DNA from: Bacteriovoracaceae bacterium UBA6153
GTDB taxonomy: Bacteria > Bdellovibrionota > Bacteriovoracia > Bacteriovoracales > Bacteriovoracaceae
Reading direction: 5' to 3'
DNA length: 64,000 nt
Assembly (NCBI GenBank): GCA_002428265.1
Contig: DIUR01000018.1
Location: 213,609 to 277,608 of the forward strand
Every line of letters starts with the position of its first letter. The stretch's first letter is position 1. This document shows, in pieces, positions 1 through 8,577 of the stretch. The notes under the pieces are model-generated. The model did not search any database, had not been told where the DNA came from, and saw nothing but the letters and a program-made list of their open reading frames with translations. The position numbers and the translations under genes were made by a program.

Positions 1-320
1 GAATTCGTTTTGAACAAGTTCTTATCAACTTGCTCACCAATGCAATTAAATATGCTCCTGGTAAGCCAATTACTATCTCTTTACGCTCAGTAGACGATAA
101 AATTATTCTAAAAATTATAGATCAAGGAGAAGGAATTTTACCTGATGATCAAAAGAAAGTTTTCGATCGTTTTGAAAGAGCAAACTCTCATGCTGCTCAA
201 GGTGGTCTGGGGTTAGGACTTTATATTGTGAAACAAATTATTACGGCCCACAACGGAACTATTGAAGTTCATAGTGAGCAAAATGTTGGAACAACATTTA
301 CGATTGAATTGCCCGCTTAG
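1..320 (+). CDS. Sensor histidine kinase, C-terminal end (5' partial)
   Basis: The reading frame is open from base 3 and runs in from outside the window, so only the C-terminal ATP-binding (HATPase_c) domain is visible. It shows the N box (LLTNAIKYA), the G1 box (DQGEGI), the F region (FDRFER) and the G2 box (GGLGLGLYIV), in the order expected for a two-component kinase. The protein would bind ATP and phosphorylate an upstream His; its sensor and partner lie outside the window. The stop overlaps the convergent M23 peptidase stop by 4 bases (TTAG read from both strands). Confidence 0.9.
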   Translation, partial: IRFEQVLINLLTNAIKYAPGKPITISLRSVDDKIILKIIDQGEGILPDDQKKVFDRFERANSHAAQGGLGLGLYIVKQIITAHNGTIEVHSEQNVGTTFTIELPA

Positions 321-1411
321 ACAGAGTCCAAAGTTTCAGGCAACTCTTCAATCTCATCCACTGTCTCATACTCTTCTTTTTGGCTATAGCCATAGCTCTT
401 TAAAAGATAGATGGGATTAACATAGTAGCCATCTTTGATAACACCGAAATGTAAATGAGCTCCCGTGCTGTAGCCAGAGCTTCCGACTTCACCAATCTGC
501 TCTTCAGGACCCACTCTCATCCCCACTCTTAGGTCTTTAACAAATTTTTTTAAGTGAATATAAGTCGTCTGATAGCCATTATCATGAAGGATTGTGATGT
601 ACTTACCTTTCGAGCGTGTTCTAGAAATTGTAATGACCTCACCTTCCATCGCGGGATAGATGGCCGTTCCACTTGGTGCAACGAAATCAACTCCATTATG
701 AGGCTGATGTCTTCTCGTTACAGGGTGACGACGGTTAAGTTGAAATAAGCTCGATACGCGGCTTGATTTTACAGGAGCATAAAAAGGAAGATTAGTTTCC
801 CCATATCCTTCAGGTAATAATGCCCATGAAAAATTTTCTGGATCAATTTTTAAAACTTTTTTGTTAATCGCTCGTCCAACGATGATCGTTGCGCTTAAAA
901 TATTTCCATATTTAATAAATTTTCCATCTTCGTAATACTGCTCAACTTCAAATTGATATAGAGCTTTTCTTCTCATGCCTTTTGTTGTCGTAAAATCTTC
1001 TTTAAAGGCCACGGCCATTTGATTAGCAAGTGATTCAGATTTCGTTTCTTTGAAAATTGTATCGTGAAGAGTATTTCTGATATCGCCTTCAATGCTTTTA
1101 ACTTCAATTTCATATTGAGTTTCAACTTTTCCAATGGCCGACGAGTTATCTGATTTTAAAATGATGTAAACATCATTTGAGTCCTGAGCATAAAGTTTTA
1201 ATGTGAAGTCACTTGAGAACTCTTCACCTTCTTTAAGGTTATTTTCTGAAGCGACATCTAGGTCTTTTAATTCTGGGTAAGATTTTACGAAATTAACGAG
1301 GTCTGATTGTTTGAAGCCATAACTTAATAAAACAGCGAAAGCCTTGTCTGATGCGAGAACATTTTGCGTGAGAGACAGTAAAAAGATTAGGCTTAGGAGT
1401 GTTTTTGCCAA
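317..1411 (-). CDS. Secreted M23 (LytM-type) metallopeptidase
   Basis: A 364-residue protein with an N-terminal signal peptide (TLLSLIFLLSLTQNVLA). The middle (about residues 30-210) resembles the non-catalytic N-terminal region of OapA/Csd3/MepM-like endopeptidases. The C-terminal LytM domain (about 230-335) has the zinc motifs HNGVDF (HxxxD) and HLHFG (HxH), plus a second His in TTYIHLKK. Known role of the family: cleavage of peptidoglycan cross-links in the periplasm. All zinc ligands are present, so it is probably active. The acidic C-terminal tail (EEYETVDEIEELPETLDSV) is unusual. In a predatory relative it could act on the cell's own wall or on prey wall; the sequence does not decide. 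Confidence 0.87.
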   Translation of the reverse strand: MAKTLLSLIFLLSLTQNVLASDKAFAVLLSYGFKQSDLVNFVKSYPELKDLDVASENNLKEGEEFSSDFTLKLYAQDSNDVYIILKSDNSSAIGKVETQYEIEVKSIEGDIRNTLHDTIFKETKSESLANQMAVAFKEDFTTTKGMRRKALYQFEVEQYYEDGKFIKYGNILSATIIVGRAINKKVLKIDPENFSWALLPEGYGETNLPFYAPVKSSRVSSLFQLNRRHPVTRRHQPHNGVDFVAPSGTAIYPAMEGEVITISRTRSKGKYITILHDNGYQTTYIHLKKFVKDLRVGMRVGPEEQIGEVGSSGYSTGAHLHFGVIKDGYYVNPIYLLKSYGYSQKEEYETVDEIEELPETLDSV

Positions 1412-1503
1412 AATAACCTCAGTTTTGAGCTGTGATAATCAGTTATTTTAGATCTGCGCGAAATGTCATGTATAGTTTAAGAAGTCTTACATCTAACAAA
1501 AAA

Positions 1504-1524
1504 GCCACCTTGCGGTGGCCTTTT
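1504..1524 (-). terminator. Intrinsic terminator, possibly bidirectional
   Basis: GCCACC-TTGC-GGTGGC forms a 6-bp stem with a tetraloop. It is flanked by six A's upstream and TTTT downstream on the plus strand, so either strand carries a stem plus U-tract. It lies just past the stop of the L,D-transpeptidase gene (minus strand), which it probably terminates. Confidence 0.65.
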
Positions 1525-1530
1525 ACTAAA

Positions 1531-2946
1531 TTATCGTCTTAAAAGTCTTACATCCATCCAAGGTGGAGTCTCTTCATCCATAAAACCTGAAACTTCTAGT
1601 TTCTCAGTCGGATGACGGTACCCATTTAAAAATCCCGAATCAACATAGAAAACACCAGGGGACATTTCTTCTTTTTTAAGACCGTAAACGTTTCCAGTTC
1701 TCTTTGTGTCTCTCCATTTCCCAAGAACTTTTTTTCTTTCCTGGAACTCAATTGGAGTTGGAAGTGTATCAAGTGAATATGTTCCTACTTCAAGAATTTG
1801 GTTCAATGTACTTTTTGGATCGATAACAAGAGATCCACCAGAGCGCTTTGCATTCCAGAAAGCATCTACTTCAGAGTCTGTTAATTTAAGTGCCTTTAGC
1901 ACTTCTTCTCTTTCTGCTCTTTGGCCTGCATTTTTTGTCATGATGTATTTCCATGACTTCGAAACGCCACTGTATTTTGATAAAGATGGATCCATTAGTG
2001 CTTCACGAGCATAGATCTTAATCATCGGCGCACCCGTTTCAACAATTTGTCTTAGGAAGGCGATGGCTTCATTATTGTTTCTTGTACATCCTGAGCTTCT
2101 TGGGTTTGAAACAACGTTGATTAAGAATTTTTTTGTCTTCTTAATGTATTCGTCTTTATCCTGACCCCAACCAACAGTTCCGTGGGCCCATTGTCCATAA
2201 GCATTTGGTGCAACAAAAGCTGCGTACCATCCGAAAGCTCCACGCATATCTCCGTGAGGTTTTCCATCTTCGCCTATTGGCATAGATTCTTTTTTAAACC
2301 AGTCTTTCCAGTCATTTTCTCCAATAGTAGGTGGCATTGGATATCCATCTTTATACCAAGCTGGGTAATGACGTTCTTTATCTTCGTAAAACTTTGCCCA
2401 ACCTGTAACTCTGTATGACCCAAGTATCGAGCGTCCTTTTCCTTTTTCAGCAATGGGATGATTTTTATCTTCACCAACAACAACTTCAGTTTCCATAATC
2501 ATTCTGTTTGGACAACTGTTATCAGCACAAACTCTTTCATAAAGGCGAAGAGTTTCAGTTGCAACGTTTACAACTACGAAATACTTTCCTGTAAACTCTT
2601 TATAATCGACTGTCTTAGAAGAAAGAAACTCTTGAACAACATAATATCTTGTAGACGGTAGTATGTTGTTAACTGTTCCCATGATTTCGATTTCAACGTA
2701 TTTCCCGTTGATCAATTCCGGGCTTAACACGCGAACTCTTTCATTTAATGAAAGTAGTCCCATAACTTTTCCAGAATCTTCTGGAGTAGAGCGAACTCTT
2801 AAACCATTTACAGCAACGAAATACTCGTTAGCGTAAGTTGTTGTGTAATTATCCATTTCCTGATTGAAGAGCTGAGCATTTACAGTATTTAGCTGCAATA
2901 AAGACATAAGCGACAAAAGCATTGAAGCTGCAATTTTCTTTCTCAC
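1531..2946 (-). CDS. Secreted L,D-transpeptidase (YkuD family) with SH3-like N-terminus
   Basis: A 471-residue protein with a signal peptide ending near NTVNA. An SH3b-like segment follows (residues about 40-105, VNGLRVRSTPEDSGKV). The YkuD catalytic domain lies around 120-315, with the conserved His in WAHGTVGWG and the catalytic Cys in SSGCTR. Family role: formation of 3-3 cross-links or attachment of proteins and amino acids to meso-diaminopimelate in peptidoglycan. The C-terminal 150 residues have no domain I recognise. Predatory Bdellovibrio carries many such enzymes for remodelling prey wall; that link is inference. It ends at a clear hairpin terminator. Confidence 0.87.
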   Translation of the reverse strand: MRKKIAASMLLSLMSLLQLNTVNAQLFNQEMDNYTTTYANEYFVAVNGLRVRSTPEDSGKVMGLLSLNERVRVLSPELINGKYVEIEIMGTVNNILPSTRYYVVQEFLSSKTVDYKEFTGKYFVVVNVATETLRLYERVCADNSCPNRMIMETEVVVGEDKNHPIAEKGKGRSILGSYRVTGWAKFYEDKERHYPAWYKDGYPMPPTIGENDWKDWFKKESMPIGEDGKPHGDMRGAFGWYAAFVAPNAYGQWAHGTVGWGQDKDEYIKKTKKFLINVVSNPRSSGCTRNNNEAIAFLRQIVETGAPMIKIYAREALMDPSLSKYSGVSKSWKYIMTKNAGQRAEREEVLKALKLTDSEVDAFWNAKRSGGSLVIDPKSTLNQILEVGTYSLDTLPTPIEFQERKKVLGKWRDTKRTGNVYGLKKEEMSPGVFYVDSGFLNGYRHPTEKLEVSGFMDEETPPWMDVRLLRR

Positions 2947-3118
2947 GAGGGTCTCCTTAGTTTGATCAAAAATCTATTTAGATGCTCATTAGCAATTAAA
3001 GATTCTCTTTTCAACTTCATTTAACATGGTATTTCATTCGCGGGGTGAGGATTGCGTTAAGATATGGTTAATGCTTGTTTAGAAGACCTATTCCGGCAGA
3101 AAATATTTAAAATTTTAT

Positions 3119-4321
3119 CTAGGATTTCACGAGCTTTGGCTTAAACAACACTCCTACGGCCCCGCTTATGACCCATAATGATCCTCCGATCAAAATAGCA
3201 GTTCTCACGGAAGTGGTCTTAATCAACCATGGAGAAGAGAGTGTAAAAAATAAAGTTGATGTCGCTTCAGTTGCAAGTCTTAAGCGAAACATTTTTGTAA
3301 TGTCTTTGGTCTGAAATTTTTGTTGAATCATATCAATGAATGCCAGGTCATTCATTGGCCCGAAAAAACCAGTCACTGCGGCCGCGACCATAATGAGATT
3401 AATTGTTGGGGCCAGACCGATTGCCAAAAAGCCAGCACCCAATAAAACAATTCCATTAAAAAATAAACTCCACGAATTATTTCTTTCAATATTTCCAAAA
3501 TAAAGCGCACCGATGAAATTTCCAATTCCGTAAGAGGCCATGACCAAACCAAAGTAACGGACATCTCCCCCAGTCATTTCATGGACGAGTAAAGGAAACC
3601 CAATCGCAATAACTAAATTCCATACTCCTGCCGTGAATGCTTTCGTAAAATAAACGTAACCCATTCCTGGTACTTCTTTCATTAATTCAAAACCGGACAT
3701 GACACTGGTTTTGAAATTAGATTTTGGCATTTTTGAGTAATCGTGGGGAGGCAGGTATTGCTTCAATGAATAAACACAGAAAGCTGAAATAACAAATGTG
3801 CATGCATCGATCGTAAAAAAATGAATCATGGGAATGAATGCTGATAATAGTCCGACAACTGCAGGGCCAATCATTCTCGCCATTCTGATTGTTGTGCTCA
3901 TCAGCCCATTGGTTGACTGCATGGTCTCTCTATCACCTGCTAAAATCGGGATAAGCCCTTGAGTCGCAGGATCAAAAAAAGCGCTGAGACCAGCGAGAAC
4001 AACGGCCATGAACCATAAAATAAATGTCGGCATTGGCATAAAAAAAGAAATAACAACAGGAATGAGAACAATGACAGCACGAAGAAGATCTACAAACATC
4101 ATTGTTCGTCTTGGATTCCATTGATCGGCCCACTTGCCACCGATAAAAGATAAAAGCATAAGTGAAGCTGTTTGAGCGGCAGCAAGATAGCCGGTATTGG
4201 CCCCCATGATTCCTACAGCAAGCCAGATAAGACCGACACGATAAATCTCATCTCCAATTGAGGAGAATGCCTGGCCAAACCAGAGTCTTAAAATTTGCGG
4301 CTTTCTTAGTGCTCGAATCAT
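3119..4321 (-). CDS. MFS transporter, EntS/MFS_3-like
   Basis: A 400-residue polytopic membrane protein with about 12 predicted helices. The loop after helix 2 (GGKWADQWNPRRTM) is the major-facilitator motif A. The N-terminus (LRKPQILRLWFGQAFSSIGDEI) is typical of the MFS_3 group of small-molecule and siderophore exporters. Substrate unknown. It lies 31 bases upstream of a secreted protease gene on the same strand, but nothing ties the two functionally. A second MFS_3 member with a similar N-terminus lies at 20870. Confidence 0.85.
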   Translation of the reverse strand: MIRALRKPQILRLWFGQAFSSIGDEIYRVGLIWLAVGIMGANTGYLAAAQTASLMLLSFIGGKWADQWNPRRTMMFVDLLRAVIVLIPVVISFFMPMPTFILWFMAVVLAGLSAFFDPATQGLIPILAGDRETMQSTNGLMSTTIRMARMIGPAVVGLLSAFIPMIHFFTIDACTFVISAFCVYSLKQYLPPHDYSKMPKSNFKTSVMSGFELMKEVPGMGYVYFTKAFTAGVWNLVIAIGFPLLVHEMTGGDVRYFGLVMASYGIGNFIGALYFGNIERNNSWSLFFNGIVLLGAGFLAIGLAPTINLIMVAAAVTGFFGPMNDLAFIDMIQQKFQTKDITKMFRLRLATEATSTLFFTLSSPWLIKTTSVRTAILIGGSLWVISGAVGVLFKPKLVKS

Positions 4322-4352
4322 TCTGGAGCTGATTATAGGAAGGAATAGATTC

Positions 4353-5093
4353 TTATTGAAGTGAAATTAAATTAAAAAGTGAAGTCGATTTTGATTCTGG
4401 CTCAACAGTAAAAATTGCTTTGCCATCTCTTTTGGTAATTTGTTTAGCAAACAAACTTAACTCTTCTGATCCGATGATTAAGTTTAAGTTTTGTGCTCCC
4501 TGAATAATACTCACTGCAATTCCCAGAATCTCGCCTGACTTGTTTAAGACTGGCGAGCCAGAGCTTCCTGGAGAAATAGCAGCGGTCGTTGTGAAGCCTT
4601 TAAAGGTTGTGCTTTTGCCTTGATGATCAAAGCTTGGAATAAGAATAGCTTCAGAGCTTACAATTCCAGAGCTGATAACTGGATTTAAAATTCCTTGCGG
4701 GTGACCAACAACAAAGACATCCTGCCCGACTTTTGAAGCTATCGTGGTCAGTTTTGAAAAAGTTTTTATCGATGTTTCAGGCGCAACACTGATCGCACAA
4801 ACATCCACTCTTTGCGAACAAAGAATTGAGTTGAATTTTGTAATTTGATTGCCGTCTTTTAAAACGATAACCGTTGGATAATCCCATGATCTCTTTTTCT
4901 TGCTGAAGGATCTGACAACATGACGATTAGTAAGAATTAAACTTGGTGTAACAAAAAAACCTGATCCTGATCCATTGTTTTTAGTCTGAATTAAAACCAC
5001 GCTTGGTGAGTAGTTCGTAAAAATATCAAACGCTGTCTCTGAAGCAGAAACCGAAGTGGTCACTAATAATGTGAGAAGGGCGAGCATTTTCAT
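4353..5093 (-). CDS. Secreted trypsin-like (S1/HtrA-type) serine protease
   Basis: The catalytic triad is readable: His in LTNRHVV, Asp in VDVCAI, Ser in PGSSGSPV. The enzyme has no PDZ domain and ends soon after the protease fold. I place the start at 5093 (MKMLALLTLLVTTSVSA), because this gives a compact signal peptide and has AAAGGG just upstream. An in-frame ATG at 5132 would add a charged 13-residue leader without a ribosome-binding site. Probably periplasmic or exported. It is one of three S1-type proteases in the window (others at 12835 and 18964). Confidence 0.82.
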   Translation of the reverse strand: MKMLALLTLLVTTSVSASETAFDIFTNYSPSVVLIQTKNNGSGSGFFVTPSLILTNRHVVRSFSKKKRSWDYPTVIVLKDGNQITKFNSILCSQRVDVCAISVAPETSIKTFSKLTTIASKVGQDVFVVGHPQGILNPVISSGIVSSEAILIPSFDHQGKSTTFKGFTTTAAISPGSSGSPVLNKSGEILGIAVSIIQGAQNLNLIIGSEELSLFAKQITKRDGKAIFTVEPESKSTSLFNLISLQ

Positions 5094-5220
5094 TTGCCCT
5101 TTCTTAGCATTTTCCCTCCCCTTCATCATCAAATCCTATAATTTTTATAGTGTGGTGGGCCTTGAATCTGAGCAAAAAGTGCTTGAATATATTTAAAGAA
5201 TCTCTCAACCAGGAAGAATT

Positions 5221-5619
5221 ATGTTATCAAAATCAGGAACTGTTTCTCGCTACATCTTAGGACTTATGTTCACAGTCTTTGGTGCTAACGGATTAATGAT
5301 GGCCTTCAATAATGGAGTTGGATTTATTCCAATGCCGCCACCACCTCCTCAAATGATTCCTATCATGACGGGGTTTATGGCCACTGGATATCTAATGACT
5401 TTAGTTGCTCTCCTTCAGTTTATTTCTGGTGTTTTATTTCTAACAGGATTTTATATTAACGCCGGGATTGTTTTTCTAGGCCCTATCGTTGTTAATATTT
5501 TGCTGATTCATGTCTTCGCAGAAAGAGAAGGCCTTGGAATGGGGATTTTTACGACAGTCCTATTCGTCATTCTAGTTGCATCAAGATGGGCAGACTTCAG
5601 ACCTATGGTTAGAAGATAG
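5221..5619 (+). CDS. DoxX-like small membrane protein
   Basis: A 132-residue protein with four predicted membrane helices: RYILGLMFTVFGANGL, a helix around IMTGFMATGYLM, LLQFISGVLFLTGF, and IVFLGPIVVNILLIHVF. A Pro-rich loop (MPPPPP) follows helix 1. This layout fits the DoxX/DoxD-like superfamily, whose biochemical role is mostly undefined. AGGAAG precedes the ATG. Divergent from the protease upstream and followed by the micropeptide/ABC exporter unit. Confidence 0.7.
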   Translation: MLSKSGTVSRYILGLMFTVFGANGLMMAFNNGVGFIPMPPPPPQMIPIMTGFMATGYLMTLVALLQFISGVLFLTGFYINAGIVFLGPIVVNILLIHVFAEREGLGMGIFTTVLFVILVASRWADFRPMVRR

Positions 5620-5700
5620 CTCAGAGCTTGGGTACTGATCTTGCACCAGAGTGTATAACATGCGTCTGATGCGCATATAACTCTAAATAAGGACTTAATA

Positions 5701-5757
5701 ATGATCACAATCCTCGTCGCCATCATCCTTGTCATTGTCATCGTAAGACTATTGTAA
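5701..5757 (+). CDS. 18-residue hydrophobic micropeptide, coupled to the ABC ATPase
   Basis: ATG to TAA encodes MITILVAIILVIVIVRLL, a single hydrophobic helix with one Arg near its C-terminus. A ribosome-binding site AAGGA lies 7 bases upstream. The stop and the next gene's start share one base (TAATG), the usual layout of translational coupling with the ABC ATPase at 5757. I infer a membrane micropeptide that either sets ATPase expression or sits with the transporter, as KdpF- or AcrZ-like peptides do. No homology claim is made. Confidence 0.55.
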   Translation: MITILVAIILVIVIVRLL

Positions 5758-6431
5758 TGATTGAGATCGAGAATCTCACTAAGGTTTACAAAGAAAACCG
5801 AGGACTCTTTCCAACTAGTTTCAAAGTAAATAAAGCTGAGCTTGTGGCCATCGTTGGCCACAACGGCGCAGGTAAATCTACCCTACTAAAAATCCTTTCA
5901 AGTTCACTTTTGCCCGATAGCGGTAAAGTGACCATTGATGGAGTTGACCTGTCCAGCAGACTGGAACTCGTGAAGAAAATCGCCTTCGTTTCGGAAACTC
6001 CAAACCTGTATGATTTTTTCTCGGTAGAATACAATCTCAAACTTTTTGCAAAATTATTCAATCTTCCTCACTCTAGAGTTGAAGAAACTATGAACAATTT
6101 TAACCTTTCAAATTTTAAAAAAACAAAAGTTTTAAACTTATCCAAAGGTTTAAAACAAAGAGTCAGTATCGGCAGGGCACTACTTCCTGATCCTCCAGTC
6201 ATTTTCTTCGATGAACCAACTTCAGGTCTTGATTTTGAAATGACTAAAGAAGTCTTTAGACTCCTCAAAGAATTTCACGCTGCTGGTAAAACAATTCTAT
6301 TCACCACTCATCGCCCGGAAGAAATTAGAAATCTTGCCACAAGGATTCTTGTTTTACATAAAGGTAAAATGGTTTTCGATGGCACTCCCGACGATTATTT
6401 CAAATCATCCCTTCATAGCGAGCTTTATTAA
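5757..6431 (+). CDS. ABC transporter ATP-binding protein (NatA-like)
   Basis: A 224-residue single nucleotide-binding domain. Walker A is GHNGAGKST, the Q-loop region follows (FVSETPNLYDFFSV), the signature is LSKGLKQR, Walker B is VIFFDEPTSGLD and the switch His is in FTTHRPEE. Length and signature fit the ABC-2/NatA exporters. The start codon overlaps the micropeptide stop by one base and the permease follows after 3 bases, so the three form one operon. Substrate unknown; NatAB-like systems export Na+ or small toxic molecules. Confidence 0.9.
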   Translation: MIEIENLTKVYKENRGLFPTSFKVNKAELVAIVGHNGAGKSTLLKILSSSLLPDSGKVTIDGVDLSSRLELVKKIAFVSETPNLYDFFSVEYNLKLFAKLFNLPHSRVEETMNNFNLSNFKKTKVLNLSKGLKQRVSIGRALLPDPPVIFFDEPTSGLDFEMTKEVFRLLKEFHAAGKTILFTTHRPEEIRNLATRILVLHKGKMVFDGTPDDYFKSSLHSELY

Positions 6432-6434
6432 ATC

Positions 6435-7445
6435 ATGATTCGAAATATTAGCATCCTCACATTAAATGACCTGGCCATTACAATTAAGAATAAAACAATT
6501 CTACTGGTGTTTTTTATTCCTCTTTTCGTTTTTGTCACGTTAAAGCTTGTTGATTCTAAACCTGCCGTGCCTGAAAAAGTTAAGATTGGTTTAATCAAGA
6601 ACGAAATCTATGATCAAAAAGTTCTCACTTCTATCAAATCGGCGCCGGGGGCTTTTGCAGTTAGCGATATTGCCGACCTTGAAGAAGGAAAAGAGCTCAT
6701 TAAAGAAAAAAAGATTGATGCTCTTCTTTTAAAATCAGAAGTGCTGATCGTTTTAAAAAGACAATCAATTACGACCCTTACTGTGCTTGAGAGCTTTCAG
6801 GCATTACAAAAAGCTGTCGAAGGAAGAAATGTAAACTGGATTTCTAAAGTGGAATCTTTAATTGTCGCTGATGTACAAAAACAAAGTTTGCCCATCTGGA
6901 TCTTGATGCTGGTATTACTAGTGAGTTTTGTCATTATGCCTTCGCAAGTTGCAGAAGAAAAAGAAAAAAAACTACTAGTCTCTCTTCTTCAAACTCCCAT
7001 GAAAGAGATTGAATGGCTCTTATCAAAAGTACTGGTGTGCATGATTTTAATATGTGTCTCATTAGTCTTTTTGCACATGATCTCTGACATGAAAATAGGA
7101 TTTAATATTCATTACATTCTCTTTTTAATAATCGGAAGTTTTTGTTTCAGCGCTTACGGAGTTTTACTTGGCTTCTTATGCCGAAATCAAGCGACAGCTA
7201 GAACATTGGGAGTGATTTTCTATCTTCCCCACCTCTTACCTGCAGCTTTATCAGAGTATTCGGCCAAGCTGAGTTCGGTTGCTCCACTGGTCCCTTCGTT
7301 TCAGTTTATTGAATCAGTGAAGAAAATTATTTTTGAACAATCAACCATTTCACAGCTAAGTTTTGAACTTACATACCTAGCTGCGATTGGTCTTCTTGCT
7401 GTTGGGCTTTCTTATTATCTTCTAAAGAGAAGATGGTTAATGTAG
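6435..7445 (+). CDS. ABC-2 type transporter permease (NatB-like)
   Basis: A 336-residue protein with an N-terminal helix (TILLVFFIPLFVFVTLKLV), an external domain of about 120 residues, and then about five C-terminal helices starting at PIWILMLVLLVSFVIMP. This is the NatB/CcmB-like ABC-2 layout. VAEEKEKKLLVSLLQTP after the second helix is the typical cytoplasmic coupling segment of these permeases. It partners the preceding ATPase. Its stop is 3 bases from the convergent stop of the next gene. Confidence 0.85.
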   Translation: MIRNISILTLNDLAITIKNKTILLVFFIPLFVFVTLKLVDSKPAVPEKVKIGLIKNEIYDQKVLTSIKSAPGAFAVSDIADLEEGKELIKEKKIDALLLKSEVLIVLKRQSITTLTVLESFQALQKAVEGRNVNWISKVESLIVADVQKQSLPIWILMLVLLVSFVIMPSQVAEEKEKKLLVSLLQTPMKEIEWLLSKVLVCMILICVSLVFLHMISDMKIGFNIHYILFLIIGSFCFSAYGVLLGFLCRNQATARTLGVIFYLPHLLPAALSEYSAKLSSVAPLVPSFQFIESVKKIIFEQSTISQLSFELTYLAAIGLLAVGLSYYLLKRRWLM

Positions 7446-7448
7446 AAA

Positions 7449-7745
7449 TTATCTCGTCTTCTTTGCAGCTTCACAGGCCGTAAAATTTGCGCTGCCTTTT
7501 CCACCTAAATTACTCGCACAATTTGCAGGAGACTCATTTTCAATCACTGGCGCAATTGTATCTGGCGCCTTCACTGCTCTTTTTTTAGTGCGAACTGAAT
7601 ATGACTTCCCATCACCTGCCCCCGGCAGCCCATTAATTTGCTCTTCGGCATTGATCATTGAATTTGGATCTGGCTTTGCGGGAGATTGTGAAAAAGCGCT
7701 GAATGATAAAGTCATTAGGCCCAGGACGATCATTTTTTTAGTCAT
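7449..7745 (-). CDS. Small secreted protein of unknown function
   Basis: A 98-residue protein with a signal peptide (MIVLGLMTLSFSAFSQ). The mature part is Pro/Lys-rich and has two Cys residues near the C-terminus (NCASNLGG and FTACEAAKKTR) that could form one disulfide. I recognise no domain. AAGGTATT-type purines precede the ATG. It stands alone between a convergent ABC operon and the 7808 gene. Confidence 0.6.
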   Translation of the reverse strand: MTKKMIVLGLMTLSFSAFSQSPAKPDPNSMINAEEQINGLPGAGDGKSYSVRTKKRAVKAPDTIAPVIENESPANCASNLGGKGSANFTACEAAKKTR

Positions 7746-7807
7746 AAATACCTCTTAAAGGTATTCTCCTGCCCGAAACGATTGTCTGGCAATAAATAAT
7801 TATTAGA

Positions 7808-8563
7808 CTAAAGCATTTTTGTCTTCACTTCGCTCAATACTTTCTGCACTGATTCAACAATAAAGTCCTGATTCACTGAATCGCCATAAATGAGATACTG
7901 TTTGGCAGTGAAAACATTTTCGATATCTTTTTTTGTCTTCTCTGACTGCATGGTCGCCCCTGTCAAATTCAAAACACGAAAATCGAAATGATAATGAAGA
8001 GTAAGACTCTTTTCAATCTCTGAAATGTTAAGCATCAGGGAATCGACGTTTGAAAGCTCTCTTGAAGTTGGTGGAACCAGCTTTACTTCAAGACTTCCTT
8101 TTCCTGATTTAATTTCCTTCACTTTAAAGCGTAGGAAATTTTCAAATATTTGAAGAACGTTTTTAATAAGTTGTTTTGGTTCAATGACCAGTTCAATATT
8201 TCCTTTAGGGAATTCATCCTCTTTATCAAAGTAGACGAGAAATAATGATCCATTTTTATCTGTGATAGAAGAGTTTTCTGCGAGTTGAAACACGAAAGGA
8301 TAATTTTTCTCTTCAGATGAATTGAGAGTTAATTTTTCAGCAACAACAACTTCTGTAATAGAACTCCACCCTTTCGCATTTTTTGCTTTTACTTTTTTGT
8401 AATTGCCTTCAAGGATCGCCACTTTTAAGAAAGGCAAATCGACTTTCTCCGCTCCGTTATTTTTAATTGTAAGTGAGCCTTTTAGTTTATCACCTTGATG
8501 CCATTTCTCGCCTAGAGCTTCAATCGTGTACTCAAGTGGTTTAGAAATTATTGTTCCTTTCAT
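7808..8563 (-). CDS. Cytoplasmic beta-rich protein, possibly arrestin/Spo0M-like
   Basis: A 251-residue protein without signal peptide or membrane helix. The opening, with WHQGDKLKGSLTIKNNG followed by alternating strands, looks like the first beta-sandwich of arrestin-like proteins such as Spo0M. This is a pattern-level resemblance only. It begins 14 bases after the stop of the SRAP-like gene on the same strand, so the two are probably co-transcribed and both sit beside the umuDC unit. Function unknown; a DNA-damage link is inferred from position. Confidence 0.6.
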   Translation of the reverse strand: MKGTIISKPLEYTIEALGEKWHQGDKLKGSLTIKNNGAEKVDLPFLKVAILEGNYKKVKAKNAKGWSSITEVVVAEKLTLNSSEEKNYPFVFQLAENSSITDKNGSLFLVYFDKEDEFPKGNIELVIEPKQLIKNVLQIFENFLRFKVKEIKSGKGSLEVKLVPPTSRELSNVDSLMLNISEIEKSLTLHYHFDFRVLNLTGATMQSEKTKKDIENVFTAKQYLIYGDSVNQDFIVESVQKVLSEVKTKML

Positions 8564-8577
8564 TTATCAACCTTCAT

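Noticed and set aside
1706..2661. Plus-strand frames inside the YkuD gene
   Set aside because: They lack ribosome-binding sites and are mirror frames of the transpeptidase.
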